64,000 nucleotides of DNA from CALBPI01 sp942491885 (GCA_942491885.1 CALOCQ010000008.1:310001-374000), one strand, 5' to 3'; positions 52,782-62,841 are shown, numbered from the stretch's first letter. Program-made: numbers and translations. The notes: generated from the letters alone by a model not told the origin.

Positions 52782-55334
52782 ATGTCTGATATTGCTCAGG
52801 AATTATTGTCGGTAACCATCGAAGACGAGATGCGCCAGTCGTATCTCGATTACGCCATGAGCGTGATCGTTGGTCGAGCCCTGCCGGATGTGCGTGATGG
52901 GTTGAAGCCAGTGCATCGACGCGTGTTGTATGCGATGCGCGAGCTCGGTAACGAATGGAACAAGCCTTACAAGAAATCGGCGCGTGTCGTCGGTGACGTT
53001 ATTGGTAAGTACCATCCGCATGGCGACTCGGCCGTCTACGACACGATCGTGCGCATGGCGCAGCCGTTTTCGATGCGCTACATGCTGGTCGATGGTCAGG
53101 GTAACTTTGGTTCGGTTGATGGCGATGCCGCCGCCGCGATGCGTTACACCGAGGTCCGGATGTCGCGCATCACGCGAGAGCTGCTGGCCGATATCGACAA
53201 GGACACGGTCGATTTCACCGAGAACTATGACGGCTCCGAAAGCGAGCCTTCGGTTTTGCCCACGCGCCTGCCCAACCTGCTCGTCAATGGCTCTTCCGGC
53301 ATCGCGGTCGGTATGGCCACGAATATCCCGCCGCATAACCTGGGCGAGGTCATTGACGCGGTCCTGGCGTTGATTGAAGACCCGACGATCGATGTTGCCG
53401 GTCTGATGGCACACCTGCCGGGCCCTGATTTCCCCACAGCGGGCATCATCAACGGTAATGCCGGCATCTACTCGGCCTACAAGACCGGGCGCGGTCGGGT
53501 GCACATCCGCGGTCGCACGCATGTTGAGCCGATTGATGGCAAGTCGCGTGATGCACTGATCATCACCGAGCTGCCTTATCAGGTAAACAAGGCGCGGCTG
53601 ATTGAAAAAATTGCCGAGTTGGTGCGCGACAAGAAACTCGAAGGCATCAGCGGGCTGCGCGATGAGTCAGACAAAGACGGCATGCGCGTTGTGATCGAGC
53701 TCAAGCGCGGTGAGGTCAGTGAGGTCGTGCTGAACAATCTTTACAAGCACACAGCCTTGCAGACTGTTTTCGGCATTAATATGGTTGCGCTCGGCAACGG
53801 TCAGCCGAGCCTGATGACGCTGCACAATATTCTGAATGCGTTTGTCACGCATCGCCGTGAAGTCGTCACCCGCCGCACCATTTTTGAATTACGCAAAGCG
53901 CGTGATCGCGCCCACGTACTGGAAGGGCAGGCCGTCGCGCTGACGAACATCGATGAAGTCATCGAGTTGATCAAAGGCTCCCCGTCACCGGCCGAGGCCA
54001 AGGTGCGGCTGACGGCGCGGGACTGGGTGCCCGGGCAGGTTACCGACATGCTCTCGCGCGCTGGCAGTATCGATACGCGACCGGACGGTTTCGATGAGTC
54101 GTTCGGCTTGCGCGGTGATTCGGACACGCCGAAATACCGCTTGTCGGAGGTTCAGGCGCAAGCGATTCTTGATCTCAGGCTGCACCGGTTAACCGGCCTT
54201 GAGCAAGATAAAATCCTTAATGAATACAGTGAAATATTAGATAAAATTAAAGAGCTTTCTCTTATTCTTTCTGACCCGGACCGGCTGCTTGAAGTCATCC
54301 GCACAGAGCTCGCTGATATTCGCGAACAATACGCGGACGACCGGCGCACCGAGATCGTCGAAGACCATAGCGATCTGAGTATCGAAGACCTGATTCCCGA
54401 GGCTGACGTCGTAGTGACCCTGTCGCACGCCGGCTATGCGAAAGCGCAAAGTCTGGATACCTACCAGGCGCAGCGGCGCGGCGGTCGCGGACGCTCGGCA
54501 ACGCGCATGAAAGACGAAGATTTCATCGAAAACCTCTTCATCGCCAACACACACGACACGCTGTTGTGCTTCTCGAGCTACGGCAAGGTTTACTGGTTAA
54601 AGGTCTATCAATTGCCACAGGCCGGGCGCGGCTCGCGCGGTAAGCCAATTGTCAATCTGCTGCCCCTCGAGAGCGACGAACGCATCAGCGCCGTGGTGCC
54701 CACGCGGGACTTCCCGGACGACAAGTTTGTCGTCTTCGCGACCGAGCGCGGCACGGTCAAGAAAACCTCGCTGGAGGCTTTCTCACGCCCGCGGACGAAC
54801 GGCATTATCGCGATTGATATTCGTGACAACGACACGTTGGTCGACGTTGCCATTATCGAGGACGACGAGCACGTCATGTTGTTTGCCGACTCCGGCAAGG
54901 CGATTCGATTCCGTGAGGCCGATGTGCGCCCGATGGGTCGCGGTGCCGCGGGTGTACGCGGCATCAAGGTGAGTGATAAGCAAAATGTGATCGCGATGAT
55001 GATTGTGCGTGACGGTGCGTTGCTGGTGGCGACAGAGAACGGTTACGGCAAGCGTACCGAGGTCGATGAGTTCAGCGTGCAGGGCCGCGGCGGCCAGGGC
55101 GTAATCGCAATCCAGACGTCGGATCGCAACGGGCCTTGTATCGGTGCGTTGCAGGTCGCTGAAGACGACGAGGTGATGCTGATCAGTCACAACGGTACGC
55201 TGGTGCGCACACCGGTCGCGGACATCTCCACACTCGGGCGCAACACACAGGGCGTGACGTTGATTCGACTCGACGCCGGCGATCGGCTGAGCGGGTTGGC
55301 CGGAATCGAAGCGATCGAGTCCGAAGAAGAATAA
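52782..55334 (+). CDS. gyrA: DNA gyrase subunit A
   Basis: Breakage-reunion subunit of gyrase, 850 residues. The quinolone-determining region reads GKYHPHGDSAVYDTIVRMAQ, with Ser and Asp at the positions equivalent to E. coli 83 and 87. The catalytic Tyr lies in AAMRYTEVRM. The C-terminal beta-pinwheel begins with the GyrA box QRRGGRG near residue 567. The protein is intact and ends in an acidic tail. It is followed by serC after 119 bases. Confidence 0.98.
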   Translation: MSDIAQELLSVTIEDEMRQSYLDYAMSVIVGRALPDVRDGLKPVHRRVLYAMRELGNEWNKPYKKSARVVGDVIGKYHPHGDSAVYDTIVRMAQPFSMRYMLVDGQGNFGSVDGDAAAAMRYTEVRMSRITRELLADIDKDTVDFTENYDGSESEPSVLPTRLPNLLVNGSSGIAVGMATNIPPHNLGEVIDAVLALIEDPTIDVAGLMAHLPGPDFPTAGIINGNAGIYSAYKTGRGRVHIRGRTHVEPIDGKSRDALIITELPYQVNKARLIEKIAELVRDKKLEGISGLRDESDKDGMRVVIELKRGEVSEVVLNNLYKHTALQTVFGINMVALGNGQPSLMTLHNILNAFVTHRREVVTRRTIFELRKARDRAHVLEGQAVALTNIDEVIELIKGSPSPAEAKVRLTARDWVPGQVTDMLSRAGSIDTRPDGFDESFGLRGDSDTPKYRLSEVQAQAILDLRLHRLTGLEQDKILNEYSEILDKIKELSLILSDPDRLLEVIRTELADIREQYADDRRTEIVEDHSDLSIEDLIPEADVVVTLSHAGYAKAQSLDTYQAQRRGGRGRSATRMKDEDFIENLFIANTHDTLLCFSSYGKVYWLKVYQLPQAGRGSRGKPIVNLLPLESDERISAVVPTRDFPDDKFVVFATERGTVKKTSLEAFSRPRTNGIIAIDIRDNDTLVDVAIIEDDEHVMLFADSGKAIRFREADVRPMGRGAAGVRGIKVSDKQNVIAMMIVRDGALLVATENGYGKRTEVDEFSVQGRGGQGVIAIQTSDRNGPCIGALQVAEDDEVMLISHNGTLVRTPVADISTLGRNTQGVTLIRLDAGDRLSGLAGIEAIESEEE

Positions 55335-55453
55335 TTCGCCTGCAATCACGGTCGCGCTCGATGGATGACGTTGTTATTGTTCCGACAACGCGCCGTCGGC
55401 CATGCGGCCGCGACAAACCACGATCGAAATCAGCAAACAGGAAATCACAAGAA

Positions 55454-56539
55454 ATGACGCGAGTTTTCAATTTCAGCGCCGGACCGGCGGCATTGCCGAA
55501 AGCCGTTCTGGCAAAAGCACAGGCACAAATGCTGGAGTGGCAGGACAGCGGCATGTCAGTGATGGAAATGAGCCATCGCGGCGCCGATTTTATGTCGATC
55601 GCCGACAAGGCCGAGCAGGACCTGCGCAAGCTGATGTCTGTTCCGGACAATTACAAAGTGCTTTTTCTGCAAGGTGGCGCGACACTGCAGTTCGCCATGA
55701 ACGCACTCAATCTGGCCACACCCGAAGACATCGTCGACTATGTGGTCACGGGTAGCTGGGGCAAGAAGGCGGTCAAAGAGGCCGCGCGTTTCACCAACGT
55801 CAATGTGGCCGCCGATGCCGCTGACAGCAACTACACAGACATTCCCGATCGTTCCGGCTGGAAAGTCAGCGAAAATGCCGCCTACCTGCATTACACTCCC
55901 AACGAAACCATCGGCGGGGTGGAGTTCCACGAGATTCCTGATGATGTCGCGACGGGGCCGTTGGTCGCAGATTACTCGTCTACCATCCTGTCGCGCCCGG
56001 TGGATGTCAGTCGCTTCGGTCTGATCTACGCCGGTGCCCAGAAAAACATTGGCCCTGCGGGTCTGACGCTGGTCATCGTGCGCGACGATCTACTCGAGCC
56101 GAAGCGCGATGACGTCCCGTCGATGCTGCAATACAAGGTGCATGCGGACGGCGGCTCGATGAGCAATACGCCACCAACCTATGCGTGGTACATCGCAGGT
56201 CTGGTTTTTGAATGGCTGCTGGAGCAGGGCGGCCTCGATGCCATGGCGCGGCACAATCAGAAAAAGGCCGAGACGCTTTATCGTGCCATCGATGAGTCTG
56301 ACTTCTACTCGAGCCCTGTCGCGCCGCGCGCCCGCTCGCGCATGAACGTACCTTTTGTTCTCGCGGATGCCGGGCTGGACAAGGCGTTTATCGAGGAGTC
56401 TGCCGAGGCCGGGCTGGTTACGCTGAAAGGCCATCGGTCCGTGGGCGGCATGCGCGCGAGTATTTACAATGCCATGCCGCAGGCCGGCGTCGACGCGCTC
56501 GTCGCTTTCATGCGCGACTTTGAATCACGGCGCGCCTGA
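55454..56539 (+). CDS. serC: Phosphoserine aminotransferase
   Basis: PLP enzyme converting 3-phosphohydroxypyruvate to phosphoserine, and also acting in pyridoxine synthesis. ATG 55454 gives 361 residues (MTRVFNFSAGPAALPKAVLA); an in-frame extension to 55361 is not family-like. SVMEMSHRGADF and FLQGGATLQFAMNALNL are typical. The PLP Lys lies in YAGAQKNIGPAGLTLVIV. The C terminus has GHRSVGGMRASIYNAMP. A 3-phosphoglycerate dehydrogenase, the preceding enzyme of the pathway, follows directly. Confidence 0.97.
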   Translation: MTRVFNFSAGPAALPKAVLAKAQAQMLEWQDSGMSVMEMSHRGADFMSIADKAEQDLRKLMSVPDNYKVLFLQGGATLQFAMNALNLATPEDIVDYVVTGSWGKKAVKEAARFTNVNVAADAADSNYTDIPDRSGWKVSENAAYLHYTPNETIGGVEFHEIPDDVATGPLVADYSSTILSRPVDVSRFGLIYAGAQKNIGPAGLTLVIVRDDLLEPKRDDVPSMLQYKVHADGGSMSNTPPTYAWYIAGLVFEWLLEQGGLDAMARHNQKKAETLYRAIDESDFYSSPVAPRARSRMNVPFVLADAGLDKAFIEESAEAGLVTLKGHRSVGGMRASIYNAMPQAGVDALVAFMRDFESRRA

Positions 56540-56565
56540 GCGCCACCACAGCCAACGGAACCCTC

Positions 56566-57747
56566 ATGTACAAGATTCAGACTCTGAACAACATTTCGAT
56601 CAAAGGACTGCGTCGTCTGCCGCGAGAGCAGTACGAGGTCGCGTCCGATATCGGTAGCCCCGACGCCATTATGCTGCGTTCTTTCAAGATGCATGACATG
56701 ACAGTGCCGGACAGCGTTCAGGCCGTCGGTCGCGCCGGCGCCGGCACCAACAACATTCCGATCGATGCAATGAGCCAGCGCGGTGTGCCTGTATTCAATG
56801 CGCCCGGTGCGAATGCCAATGCGGTTAAGGAACTGGTGCTGGCCAGCCTGTTTATCGCGGCGCGTAACATAAAGCCCGCTCTGGCCTATGTCGATGGCCT
56901 GAGCGGCGACGATGCGCAGATTTCCAAAGCGGTCGAGGCGGGCAAGAAGCAGTTTGCGGGTAGCGAATTGCCCGGGCGCACGCTCGGCGTGATTGGTCTC
57001 GGCGCGATCGGTGTTGAGGTGTGTAACGCGGCGCTGGCGTTGGGTATGGAAGTCATTGGTTTCGACCCGCACATGACGGTGCAACGCGCCTGGCAGCTTT
57101 CTGCCGGTGTGGATGAGGCGGCGAGTATCGATCAGTTGCTCGGCCAGGTGGATATGCTTAGCGTGCATGTGCCGCTCAGCGATGCGACGCGTGGCCTGAT
57201 CGGCGCGGCACAGCTCAAACTGCTCAAGTCAGACGCCGTTATTATTAATCTCGCGCGTGGCGGGATCGTCGATGACGCTGCCGTTATAGCCGCATTGGAT
57301 GCGGATAAGCTGGGCGGATACGTGACCGATTTTCCGAGCAATGTGACCATCGGGCATTCGAAAGTCGTCGCGTTGCCGCACCTGGGTGCTTCGACCGGCG
57401 AGGCCGAGGATAACTGCGCGATTATGGTCGCCGATACGGTTCGTGACTATCTGGAAAACGGCAACATTCGCCACTCCGTGAACTTCCCCGTAGCGCGTCT
57501 GCCAAGAGTAGATGATACGTTCCGGATAACCGTTGCTAATCGCAACGTTCCGAACATGGTGGGGCAGATTTCAACCATCCTCGCGGATGCCGGATTGAAC
57601 ATTGCAGACCTGTTGAACAAGTCGCGCGGCGAGCTTGCCTACACGATCGTGGATCTTGATGGCGAAGCCGATGCTGCGACGCTGGCCAAGCTTGCGGGGG
57701 TCGATGGCGTGTTGCGGGTGAGAACGCCGGACGGTGCGTCGCACTAG
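56566..57747 (+). CDS. serA: D-3-phosphoglycerate dehydrogenase
   Basis: NAD-dependent first enzyme of serine synthesis, 393 residues. VGRAGAGTNNIPIDAMSQRG and GVPVFNAPGANANAVKELVL form the substrate domain. LGVIGLGAIGVEVCNAALAL is the Rossmann motif. The catalytic Arg/Glu/His set fits NLARGGIVDD and LPHLGASTGEAEDNCA. A C-terminal ACT domain starts near residue 318 (RITVANRNVPNMVGQISTIL) and may sense serine. Its place between serC and pheA is unusual compared with the pheA-hisC-tyrA order in Pseudomonas. Confidence 0.94.
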   Translation: MYKIQTLNNISIKGLRRLPREQYEVASDIGSPDAIMLRSFKMHDMTVPDSVQAVGRAGAGTNNIPIDAMSQRGVPVFNAPGANANAVKELVLASLFIAARNIKPALAYVDGLSGDDAQISKAVEAGKKQFAGSELPGRTLGVIGLGAIGVEVCNAALALGMEVIGFDPHMTVQRAWQLSAGVDEAASIDQLLGQVDMLSVHVPLSDATRGLIGAAQLKLLKSDAVIINLARGGIVDDAAVIAALDADKLGGYVTDFPSNVTIGHSKVVALPHLGASTGEAEDNCAIMVADTVRDYLENGNIRHSVNFPVARLPRVDDTFRITVANRNVPNMVGQISTILADAGLNIADLLNKSRGELAYTIVDLDGEADAATLAKLAGVDGVLRVRTPDGASH

Positions 57748-57813
57748 CCTGCGGTTGCTTCCGCGCAAACCGCACCGCACACTGCAGACAGACGATATTC
57801 AGGAAGTCCGCGT

Positions 57814-58914
57814 GTGAGTGACAGAAAACCAAAAGACCTTGGCGGCGTGCGTGTCGAAATCGATAATGTCGATGCGCAAATTCAAAAGCTGATCAGTGAC
57901 CGTGCCTTGCTTGCGCAGCAGGTCGGTGTCGCCAAACGCGGCAGTGATAACAACGCGAGTTTTTACCGGGCCGATCGTGAAGCAGAAGTTCTGCGCGGTG
58001 TGGTCGAACGCAATGAGGGGCCGCTGCGTGACGAGGAGATGGTGCGCCTGTTCCGCGAGATCATGTCCGCCTGCCTGGCGCAGCAGGAGCCATTGAAAAT
58101 CGGTTATCTGGGGCCCGCCGGCACGTTCACCCAAACCGCGGCGCTGAAGCATTTCGGCCACTCTGTGCGTGACCTGCCGTTTGCGACTATCGATGAGGTG
58201 TTCCAGGAAGTTGAGAATGGCAATGCCGACTTCGGTGTGGTGCCGATTGAAAACTCCACTGAAGGCACCGTCAATCACACGTTGGACATGTTTATCTCAT
58301 CGCCACTGAAGATTTGCGGCGAGATTGAGTTGCGTATCGAACAACATCTGATGGGTGGCGACAATGACTCGCTGCAAAACATTGAGCGCGTCTGCGCGCA
58401 CCAGCAGTCGCTGGCCCAATGCCGCGGCTGGTTGCGCGAATACCTGCCCGGCGCCGAGCTTATCGGCGTGAGCAGCAACGCCGAGGGCGCGCGTCGCGCT
58501 CGCGACGAGGCGGGTACAGTAGCGATCGGCGGGCAATCGGCGGCTGACGTCTACGGGCTGACCATACTGGTCGACAATATTGAGGACCGCGCTGACAACA
58601 CGACGCGTTTTCTGGTTTTGGGCCGCGAGCTCTTGCCCGCGACCGGCGACGACAAAACGGCGCTGCTGGTCTCGGCCGCGCAGGTGGACGGATCCGGCGC
58701 GCTCTATCAGTTGTTGCTGCCATTATCCGAGCATGGTGTGAACATGACCCGCATTGAGTCGCGTCCATCGCGCAAAGGTGTGTGGGACTATGTGTTTTTT
58801 ATCGATGTCGACGGTCATCCGATGCAATCACCGGTCAGCGACGCAATCGCAGAGATCGAGGCGCGTGCAACGCTTTTCCGGATTATCGGCGCCTACCCGC
58901 GTGCGGTTCTTTGA
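57814..58914 (+). CDS. pheA: Bifunctional chorismate mutase/prephenate dehydratase
   Basis: Converts chorismate to prephenate and then phenylpyruvate, for phenylalanine. GTG 57814 with AGGAAG upstream gives 366 residues. Residues 1-90 are an AroQ-type mutase (VEIDNVDAQIQKLISDRALL). Residues 95-270 form the dehydratase with YLGPAGTFTQTAALKHFG, PIENSTEGTVNHTLDM and TTRFLVLGR. A C-terminal ACT domain with RIESRPSRKGVWDYVFFIDV binds phenylalanine for feedback control. No leader peptide attenuator is visible. Confidence 0.96.
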   Translation: MSDRKPKDLGGVRVEIDNVDAQIQKLISDRALLAQQVGVAKRGSDNNASFYRADREAEVLRGVVERNEGPLRDEEMVRLFREIMSACLAQQEPLKIGYLGPAGTFTQTAALKHFGHSVRDLPFATIDEVFQEVENGNADFGVVPIENSTEGTVNHTLDMFISSPLKICGEIELRIEQHLMGGDNDSLQNIERVCAHQQSLAQCRGWLREYLPGAELIGVSSNAEGARRARDEAGTVAIGGQSAADVYGLTILVDNIEDRADNTTRFLVLGRELLPATGDDKTALLVSAAQVDGSGALYQLLLPLSEHGVNMTRIESRPSRKGVWDYVFFIDVDGHPMQSPVSDAIAEIEARATLFRIIGAYPRAVL

Positions 58915-58956
58915 CGTGCCTGCCCGATCGGATGGCCGCGCACTGGTAGCGCAGTC

Positions 58957-60286
58957 GTGAGCGCGATGTGTGCGGTGCTGTTGTCCGACGCGGTCGGTAA
59001 GCCTTTAGCAGGCACCGTCCGCTTGCCCGGCGATAAGTCGATTTCACATCGCTCCCTGATGTTCAGCGCGATCGCGGATGGCACCAGTCACATCGACGGT
59101 CTGCTGGAAGGCGAGGATTGCATGGCGACGCTCGCGGCATTGCGTGCGATGGGTGTTCAGATCAGCCATCACAGCGCGGGTCGTTTTACCGTCGAGGGCG
59201 TGGGTATGAACGGGCTCACGGCACCATCATCGCCGCTTGATCTTGGTAATTCCGGCACCGCGATGCGCCTTTTCTGCGGTTTGCTGGCGGCCCAGTCTTT
59301 TGACTCGGTATTGGTTGGCGACGAATCGTTGTCCGGTCGACCAATGCGTCGCGTGACGGACCCTTTGTCGGCAATGGGCGCACAGATCGATACCGTCGAT
59401 GGCCATGCGCCGATAACGATCTCCGCGGGAACCAAGCTGCGCGGTATTCACTATGAAATGCCTATCGCCAGCGCGCAGTTAAAGAGCGCGCTGCTTATTG
59501 CCGGGCTTTACGCCGAAGGCTCGGTGACATTGACGGAGCCGGGGCCGAGTCGCGATCACACAGAGCGGATGCTCAAGAACATGGGCGCGGATGTTGGCCG
59601 GGATGGGGGCCAATGTCAGTATCAAATGTGCAACTGGTCTGCGCGCCATCGACGTCACGGTGCCAGCCGATCTGTCGTCGGCGGCATTTTTTCTCGTTGC
59701 CGCCAGTATTGTGCCGGGCAGTGAGCTGGTGCTTGAAAATGTCGGTGTTAATCCGACCCGTCGCGGTGTGCTGGATGTGCTGGCGCTGATGGGGGCCGAT
59801 ATTGAGCTTCGCGATCAGCGTGATTGCGGCGGCGAACCCGTCGCCGACATCGTGGTGCGGGCCGCATCGTTGCGCGGCGCGACGGTTCCGGCCGAGCTTG
59901 TACCTCTGGCCATTGACGAGTTTCCGGTGTTGTTTATCGCTGCAGCCCTGGCCGAGGGTGAATCGGCGTTTTCCGGGCTGGCGGAGTTACGCCACAAGGA
60001 AAGCGACCGTATCAGCGTCATGACCCGAGGTCTCGCGGCGCTGGGTGTCCGGCTGGAAGAGGGCGAGGATTGGGTGCGGATCAAGGGTGGCACACTGGGC
60101 GGCGGCCGCATTGATAGCCATGGCGATCATCGCGTGGCGATGGCGTTTGCCGTAGCCGGCGCGGTCGCGCAGGGCCGGGTTGTTATAGAGCAGCCCGAGA
60201 ACATCATGACCTCGTTCCCGAATTTCGTTGAGCTGGCCGATCGCTGTGGTCTTGAGCTGTCGATGACTGATGAGGCCGCACCATAG
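58957..60286 (+). CDS. aroA: EPSP synthase (AroA), broken by a one-base insertion
   Basis: 5-enolpyruvylshikimate-3-phosphate synthase of the shikimate pathway. From GTG 58957 (or ATG 58966) the N-terminal part is typical: LPGDKSISHRSLMFSAIADG, PLDLGNSGTAMRLFCGLLAA and SASLKSALLIAG-like text. At a run of five G (59605-59609) the frame shifts. With four G, reading continues Asp-Gly-Ala-Asn-Val-Ser into DLSSAAFFLVAASIVPGSEL, ELRHKESDRISVM and SHGDHRVAMAFAVAG to the stop at 60286. Corrected length is 442 residues, normal for the family. The upstream frame alone would end at 59724. It overlaps the cmk start by one base. Confidence 0.95.
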
Positions 60287-60966
60287 TGGTGCATGTGATC
60301 ACTATCGACGGGCCGAGCGGGTCCGGCAAGGGCACCGTGGCGCGCATGTTGGCCGACACGCTTGGCTGGCGGTTACTCGATTCCGGCGCGCTTTACCGGG
60401 TGACGGCGCTGGCTGCGACGCGCGCGGGCGTGGCGTTGGACGACGAGGCCGCGGTGAGCCGGATTGCGGCGTCTTTGCCTGTTGTATTCAGCGAGGATGC
60501 GGCCGGATGCGAGCGCATTGAGCTGGACGGCGAGAATATTGTCGGCCAGGTCCGCGCTGAGACGACCGGCGAGCTTGCGTCGATAATCGCCGCATTGCCG
60601 GCCGTGCGCGAGGCGTTGGTCGGGCGCCAACACGATTTTGCGCAACCGCCTGGCCTGGTCGCTGACGGACGCGACATGGGCACCCGGATATTCCCGGATG
60701 CGGCCCTGAAGGTGTTCCTCACGGCGAGCGCCGCCGAGCGTGCCCGCAGGCGCCATAAGCAGTTGAAAGACAACAATATTGATGTTAGCCTTTCCGCGCT
60801 TCAGAGGGATATTGAGCAGCGTGACGAGCGCGATGCTTCGAGATCGCTTGCCCCGCTGCGACCGGCGGACGATGCGGTGGTGCTTGATTCGACCACAATG
60901 TCGATCGACGCGGTTGTTGTGAGCATTCTTGATTTGAAGAATGCACGCATCGGTATCGGCGGCTAG
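60286..60966 (+). CDS. cmk: Cytidylate kinase
   Basis: Phosphorylates CMP and dCMP, 226 residues from GTG 60286; the next codon is also GTG. The P-loop is TIDGPSGSGKGTVARMLADT near residue 6. LGWRLLDSGALYRVTALAAT follows, and DGRDMGTRIFPDAALKVFLT and RARRRHKQLKD (lid region) are typical. Gene order aroA-cmk-rpsA-ihfB is conserved. A terminator follows before rpsA. Confidence 0.95.
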   Translation: MVHVITIDGPSGSGKGTVARMLADTLGWRLLDSGALYRVTALAATRAGVALDDEAAVSRIAASLPVVFSEDAAGCERIELDGENIVGQVRAETTGELASIIAALPAVREALVGRQHDFAQPPGLVADGRDMGTRIFPDAALKVFLTASAAERARRRHKQLKDNNIDVSLSALQRDIEQRDERDASRSLAPLRPADDAVVLDSTTMSIDAVVVSILDLKNARIGIGG

Positions 60967-61009
60967 GTCCCCCTTGAATTTGCGGATTGATTCCGCCGGA
61001 TTTTGTTCC

Positions 61010-61037
61010 GCTTCGCCAGGACGGCGAGGCTTTTTTG
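61010..61037 (+). terminator. Intrinsic terminator between cmk and rpsA
   Basis: GCTTCGCC and GGCGAGGC form an eight-base stem (one G·T pair) around AGGAC, followed by six T. It would end the serC-to-cmk transcript. A TTGACC hexamer at 61041 right behind it could belong to an rpsA promoter. Confidence 0.75.
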
Positions 61038-61040
61038 TGG

Positions 61041-61071
61041 TTGACCGTACAAGCAGGATGCGACGTACGAA
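61041..61071 (+). promoter_or_regulatory. Candidate rpsA promoter
   Basis: TTGACC at 61041-61046 and TACGAA at 61066-61071, spaced by 19 bases; a weaker -10, TACTTA, lies just after. The location behind the cmk terminator and before rpsA supports an independent promoter, as known for E. coli rpsA. Confidence 0.45.
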
Positions 61072-61114
61072 TACTTAATAAGGTGCTGCATTTTTGTAGC
61101 GATGGTTTATCAAC

Positions 61115-62797
61115 ATGTCTGAAAGTTTTGCACAATTATTTGAAGAGAGCCTGGCCAGTCAGCAGATTGTCCCCGGCACAATTCTCAACGGAACCGTCAT
61201 GGCGGTTAACGCAGATGTCGTTATCGTCAACGCCGGATTAAAATCCGAAGCGGTTATTCCCGTTGAACAGTTTTATAACGAAAGTGGTGAGCTGGAAGTA
61301 GAAGTCGGCGACGTCGTCGAGGTGGCACTGGATGCCGTCGAAGACGGTTTCGGCGAAACCCGCCTCTCGCGTGAAAAGGCCAAGCGCGCCCGCACCTGGA
61401 CCCGCCTCGAGAAAGCCTTTGAAGGCAGCGAGATCGTTAATGGCGTGATCAATGGTCGCGTCAAAGGCGGTTTCACCGTCGAAATCGACAACGTCCGCGC
61501 GTTCCTGCCAGGTTCGCTCGTTGATGTTCGCCCGGTACGCGATCCGTCTTACCTGGAAGGCAAGGTCCTCGAATTCAAAGTCATCAAACTCGACCAGCAA
61601 CGCAACAACGTTGTCGTATCGCGTCGTGCGGTAGTTGAAGAGGAATACAGTGCAGAACGCGAAGAACTGCTGAAGAGCCTGCAGGAAGGCAACGTTGTCA
61701 AAGGCATCGTCAAGAACCTCACCGACTACGGTGCGTTTGTCGACCTTGGTGGCATCGATGGCCTGCTGCACATTACGGACATGGCGTGGAAGCGCGTTAA
61801 GCATCCGTCTGAAGTCGTTTCGGTCGGCGAAGAAATCGACGTCAAGATCCTCAAGTTCGATCGTGAGCGCCAGCGCGTTTCACTCGGTATCAAGCAACTC
61901 GGCGCTGATCCGTGGCAGGCGATTTCGCGTCGCTACCCGCCGAACACGCGTCTCTTCGGTAAGGTCACCAACATTGCTGACTACGGCTGCTTTGTGGAAA
62001 TCGAAGAGGGCGTTGAAGGTCTGGTGCACGTTTCCGAAATGGACTGGACGAACAAAAACGTCAACCCGCACAAGGTGGTTCACCTTGGTGAGGAAGCCGA
62101 AGTCATGGTTCTTGAGATCGACGAAGAACGTCGTCGTATCTCGCTTGGCATCAAGCAGTGCAAGGCGAATCCGTGGGCCGAATTCGGCACCACGTTTAAC
62201 CGCAGCGACCGTGTTAAAGGCCAGATCAAATCGATCACCGACTTCGGTATCTTCATTGGTCTGGAAGGCGGCATCGACGGCCTTGTGCACTTGTCTGATC
62301 TGTCCTGGGACGATACCGGCGAAGACGCGGTTCGTAACTACCAGAAAGGCCAGGAAGTCGAGGCGGTCGTACTGGCGATCGATTCCGAGCGCGAACGTAT
62401 CTCACTGGGCATCAAACAGCTTGATCGCGATCCGCTGAGTTCGTGGATGGCTGAGCATCCGAAAGGCAGCATCGTTACCGGTGTCATCCTTGAAGTTGAT
62501 GCACGCGGCGCGACCGTCGATCTGGGCAATGGCCTCGAAGGCTCACTGCGTGCGTCAGAGCTGTCTCGTGAGCGCGTCGAAGACGCTCGCACGGTACTGA
62601 AGGTCGGCGAAGAAATTGAAGCCCGCTTCACTGGCGTTGACCGCAAGAACCGGAACGTAGCATTATCTATCAAGGCCAAGGAGTTCCACGAGGAAGCCGA
62701 GGCCTTGCAGAGCTATCAGTCGGAGAGCACTTCGTCATCATCCGGCGGCACGACACTTGGGGATCTCCTCAAGGAGAAAATGTCGGGCTCTGAATAG
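61115..62797 (+). CDS. rpsA: 30S ribosomal protein S1
   Basis: mRNA-binding ribosomal protein of 560 residues with six S1 repeats. Examples are LNGTVMAVNADVVIVNAGLK (first), VKNLTDYGAFVDLGGIDGLL (third), VTNIADYGCFVEIEEGVEGL (fourth) and IKSITDFGIFIGLEGGIDGL (fifth). The last 30 residues are Ser-rich and close with Gly-Asp-Leu-Leu-Lys. The ATG at 61115 has no Shine-Dalgarno sequence; the 20 bases before it are AT-rich. Lack of that site is also described for E. coli rpsA, which S1 autoregulates. Confidence 0.98.
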   Translation: MSESFAQLFEESLASQQIVPGTILNGTVMAVNADVVIVNAGLKSEAVIPVEQFYNESGELEVEVGDVVEVALDAVEDGFGETRLSREKAKRARTWTRLEKAFEGSEIVNGVINGRVKGGFTVEIDNVRAFLPGSLVDVRPVRDPSYLEGKVLEFKVIKLDQQRNNVVVSRRAVVEEEYSAEREELLKSLQEGNVVKGIVKNLTDYGAFVDLGGIDGLLHITDMAWKRVKHPSEVVSVGEEIDVKILKFDRERQRVSLGIKQLGADPWQAISRRYPPNTRLFGKVTNIADYGCFVEIEEGVEGLVHVSEMDWTNKNVNPHKVVHLGEEAEVMVLEIDEERRRISLGIKQCKANPWAEFGTTFNRSDRVKGQIKSITDFGIFIGLEGGIDGLVHLSDLSWDDTGEDAVRNYQKGQEVEAVVLAIDSERERISLGIKQLDRDPLSSWMAEHPKGSIVTGVILEVDARGATVDLGNGLEGSLRASELSRERVEDARTVLKVGEEIEARFTGVDRKNRNVALSIKAKEFHEEAEALQSYQSESTSSSSGGTTLGDLLKEKMSGSE

Positions 62798-62809
62798 GGC
62801 ATCCGCGTT

Positions 62810-62841
62810 ACCCGGCGACCCTGTTTGGGTCGCCGGGTAGC
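62810..62841 (+). repeat. Perfect hairpin between rpsA and ihfB
   Basis: TACCCGGCGACCC and GGGTCGCCGGGTA pair over 13 bases around TGTTT. No T tract follows, so it is more likely an RNA stability or processing element than an intrinsic terminator. Confidence 0.7.

Noticed and set aside
52950..53060. Quinolone-resistance change in GyrA
   Set aside because: The positions equivalent to Ser83 and Asp87 are unchanged.
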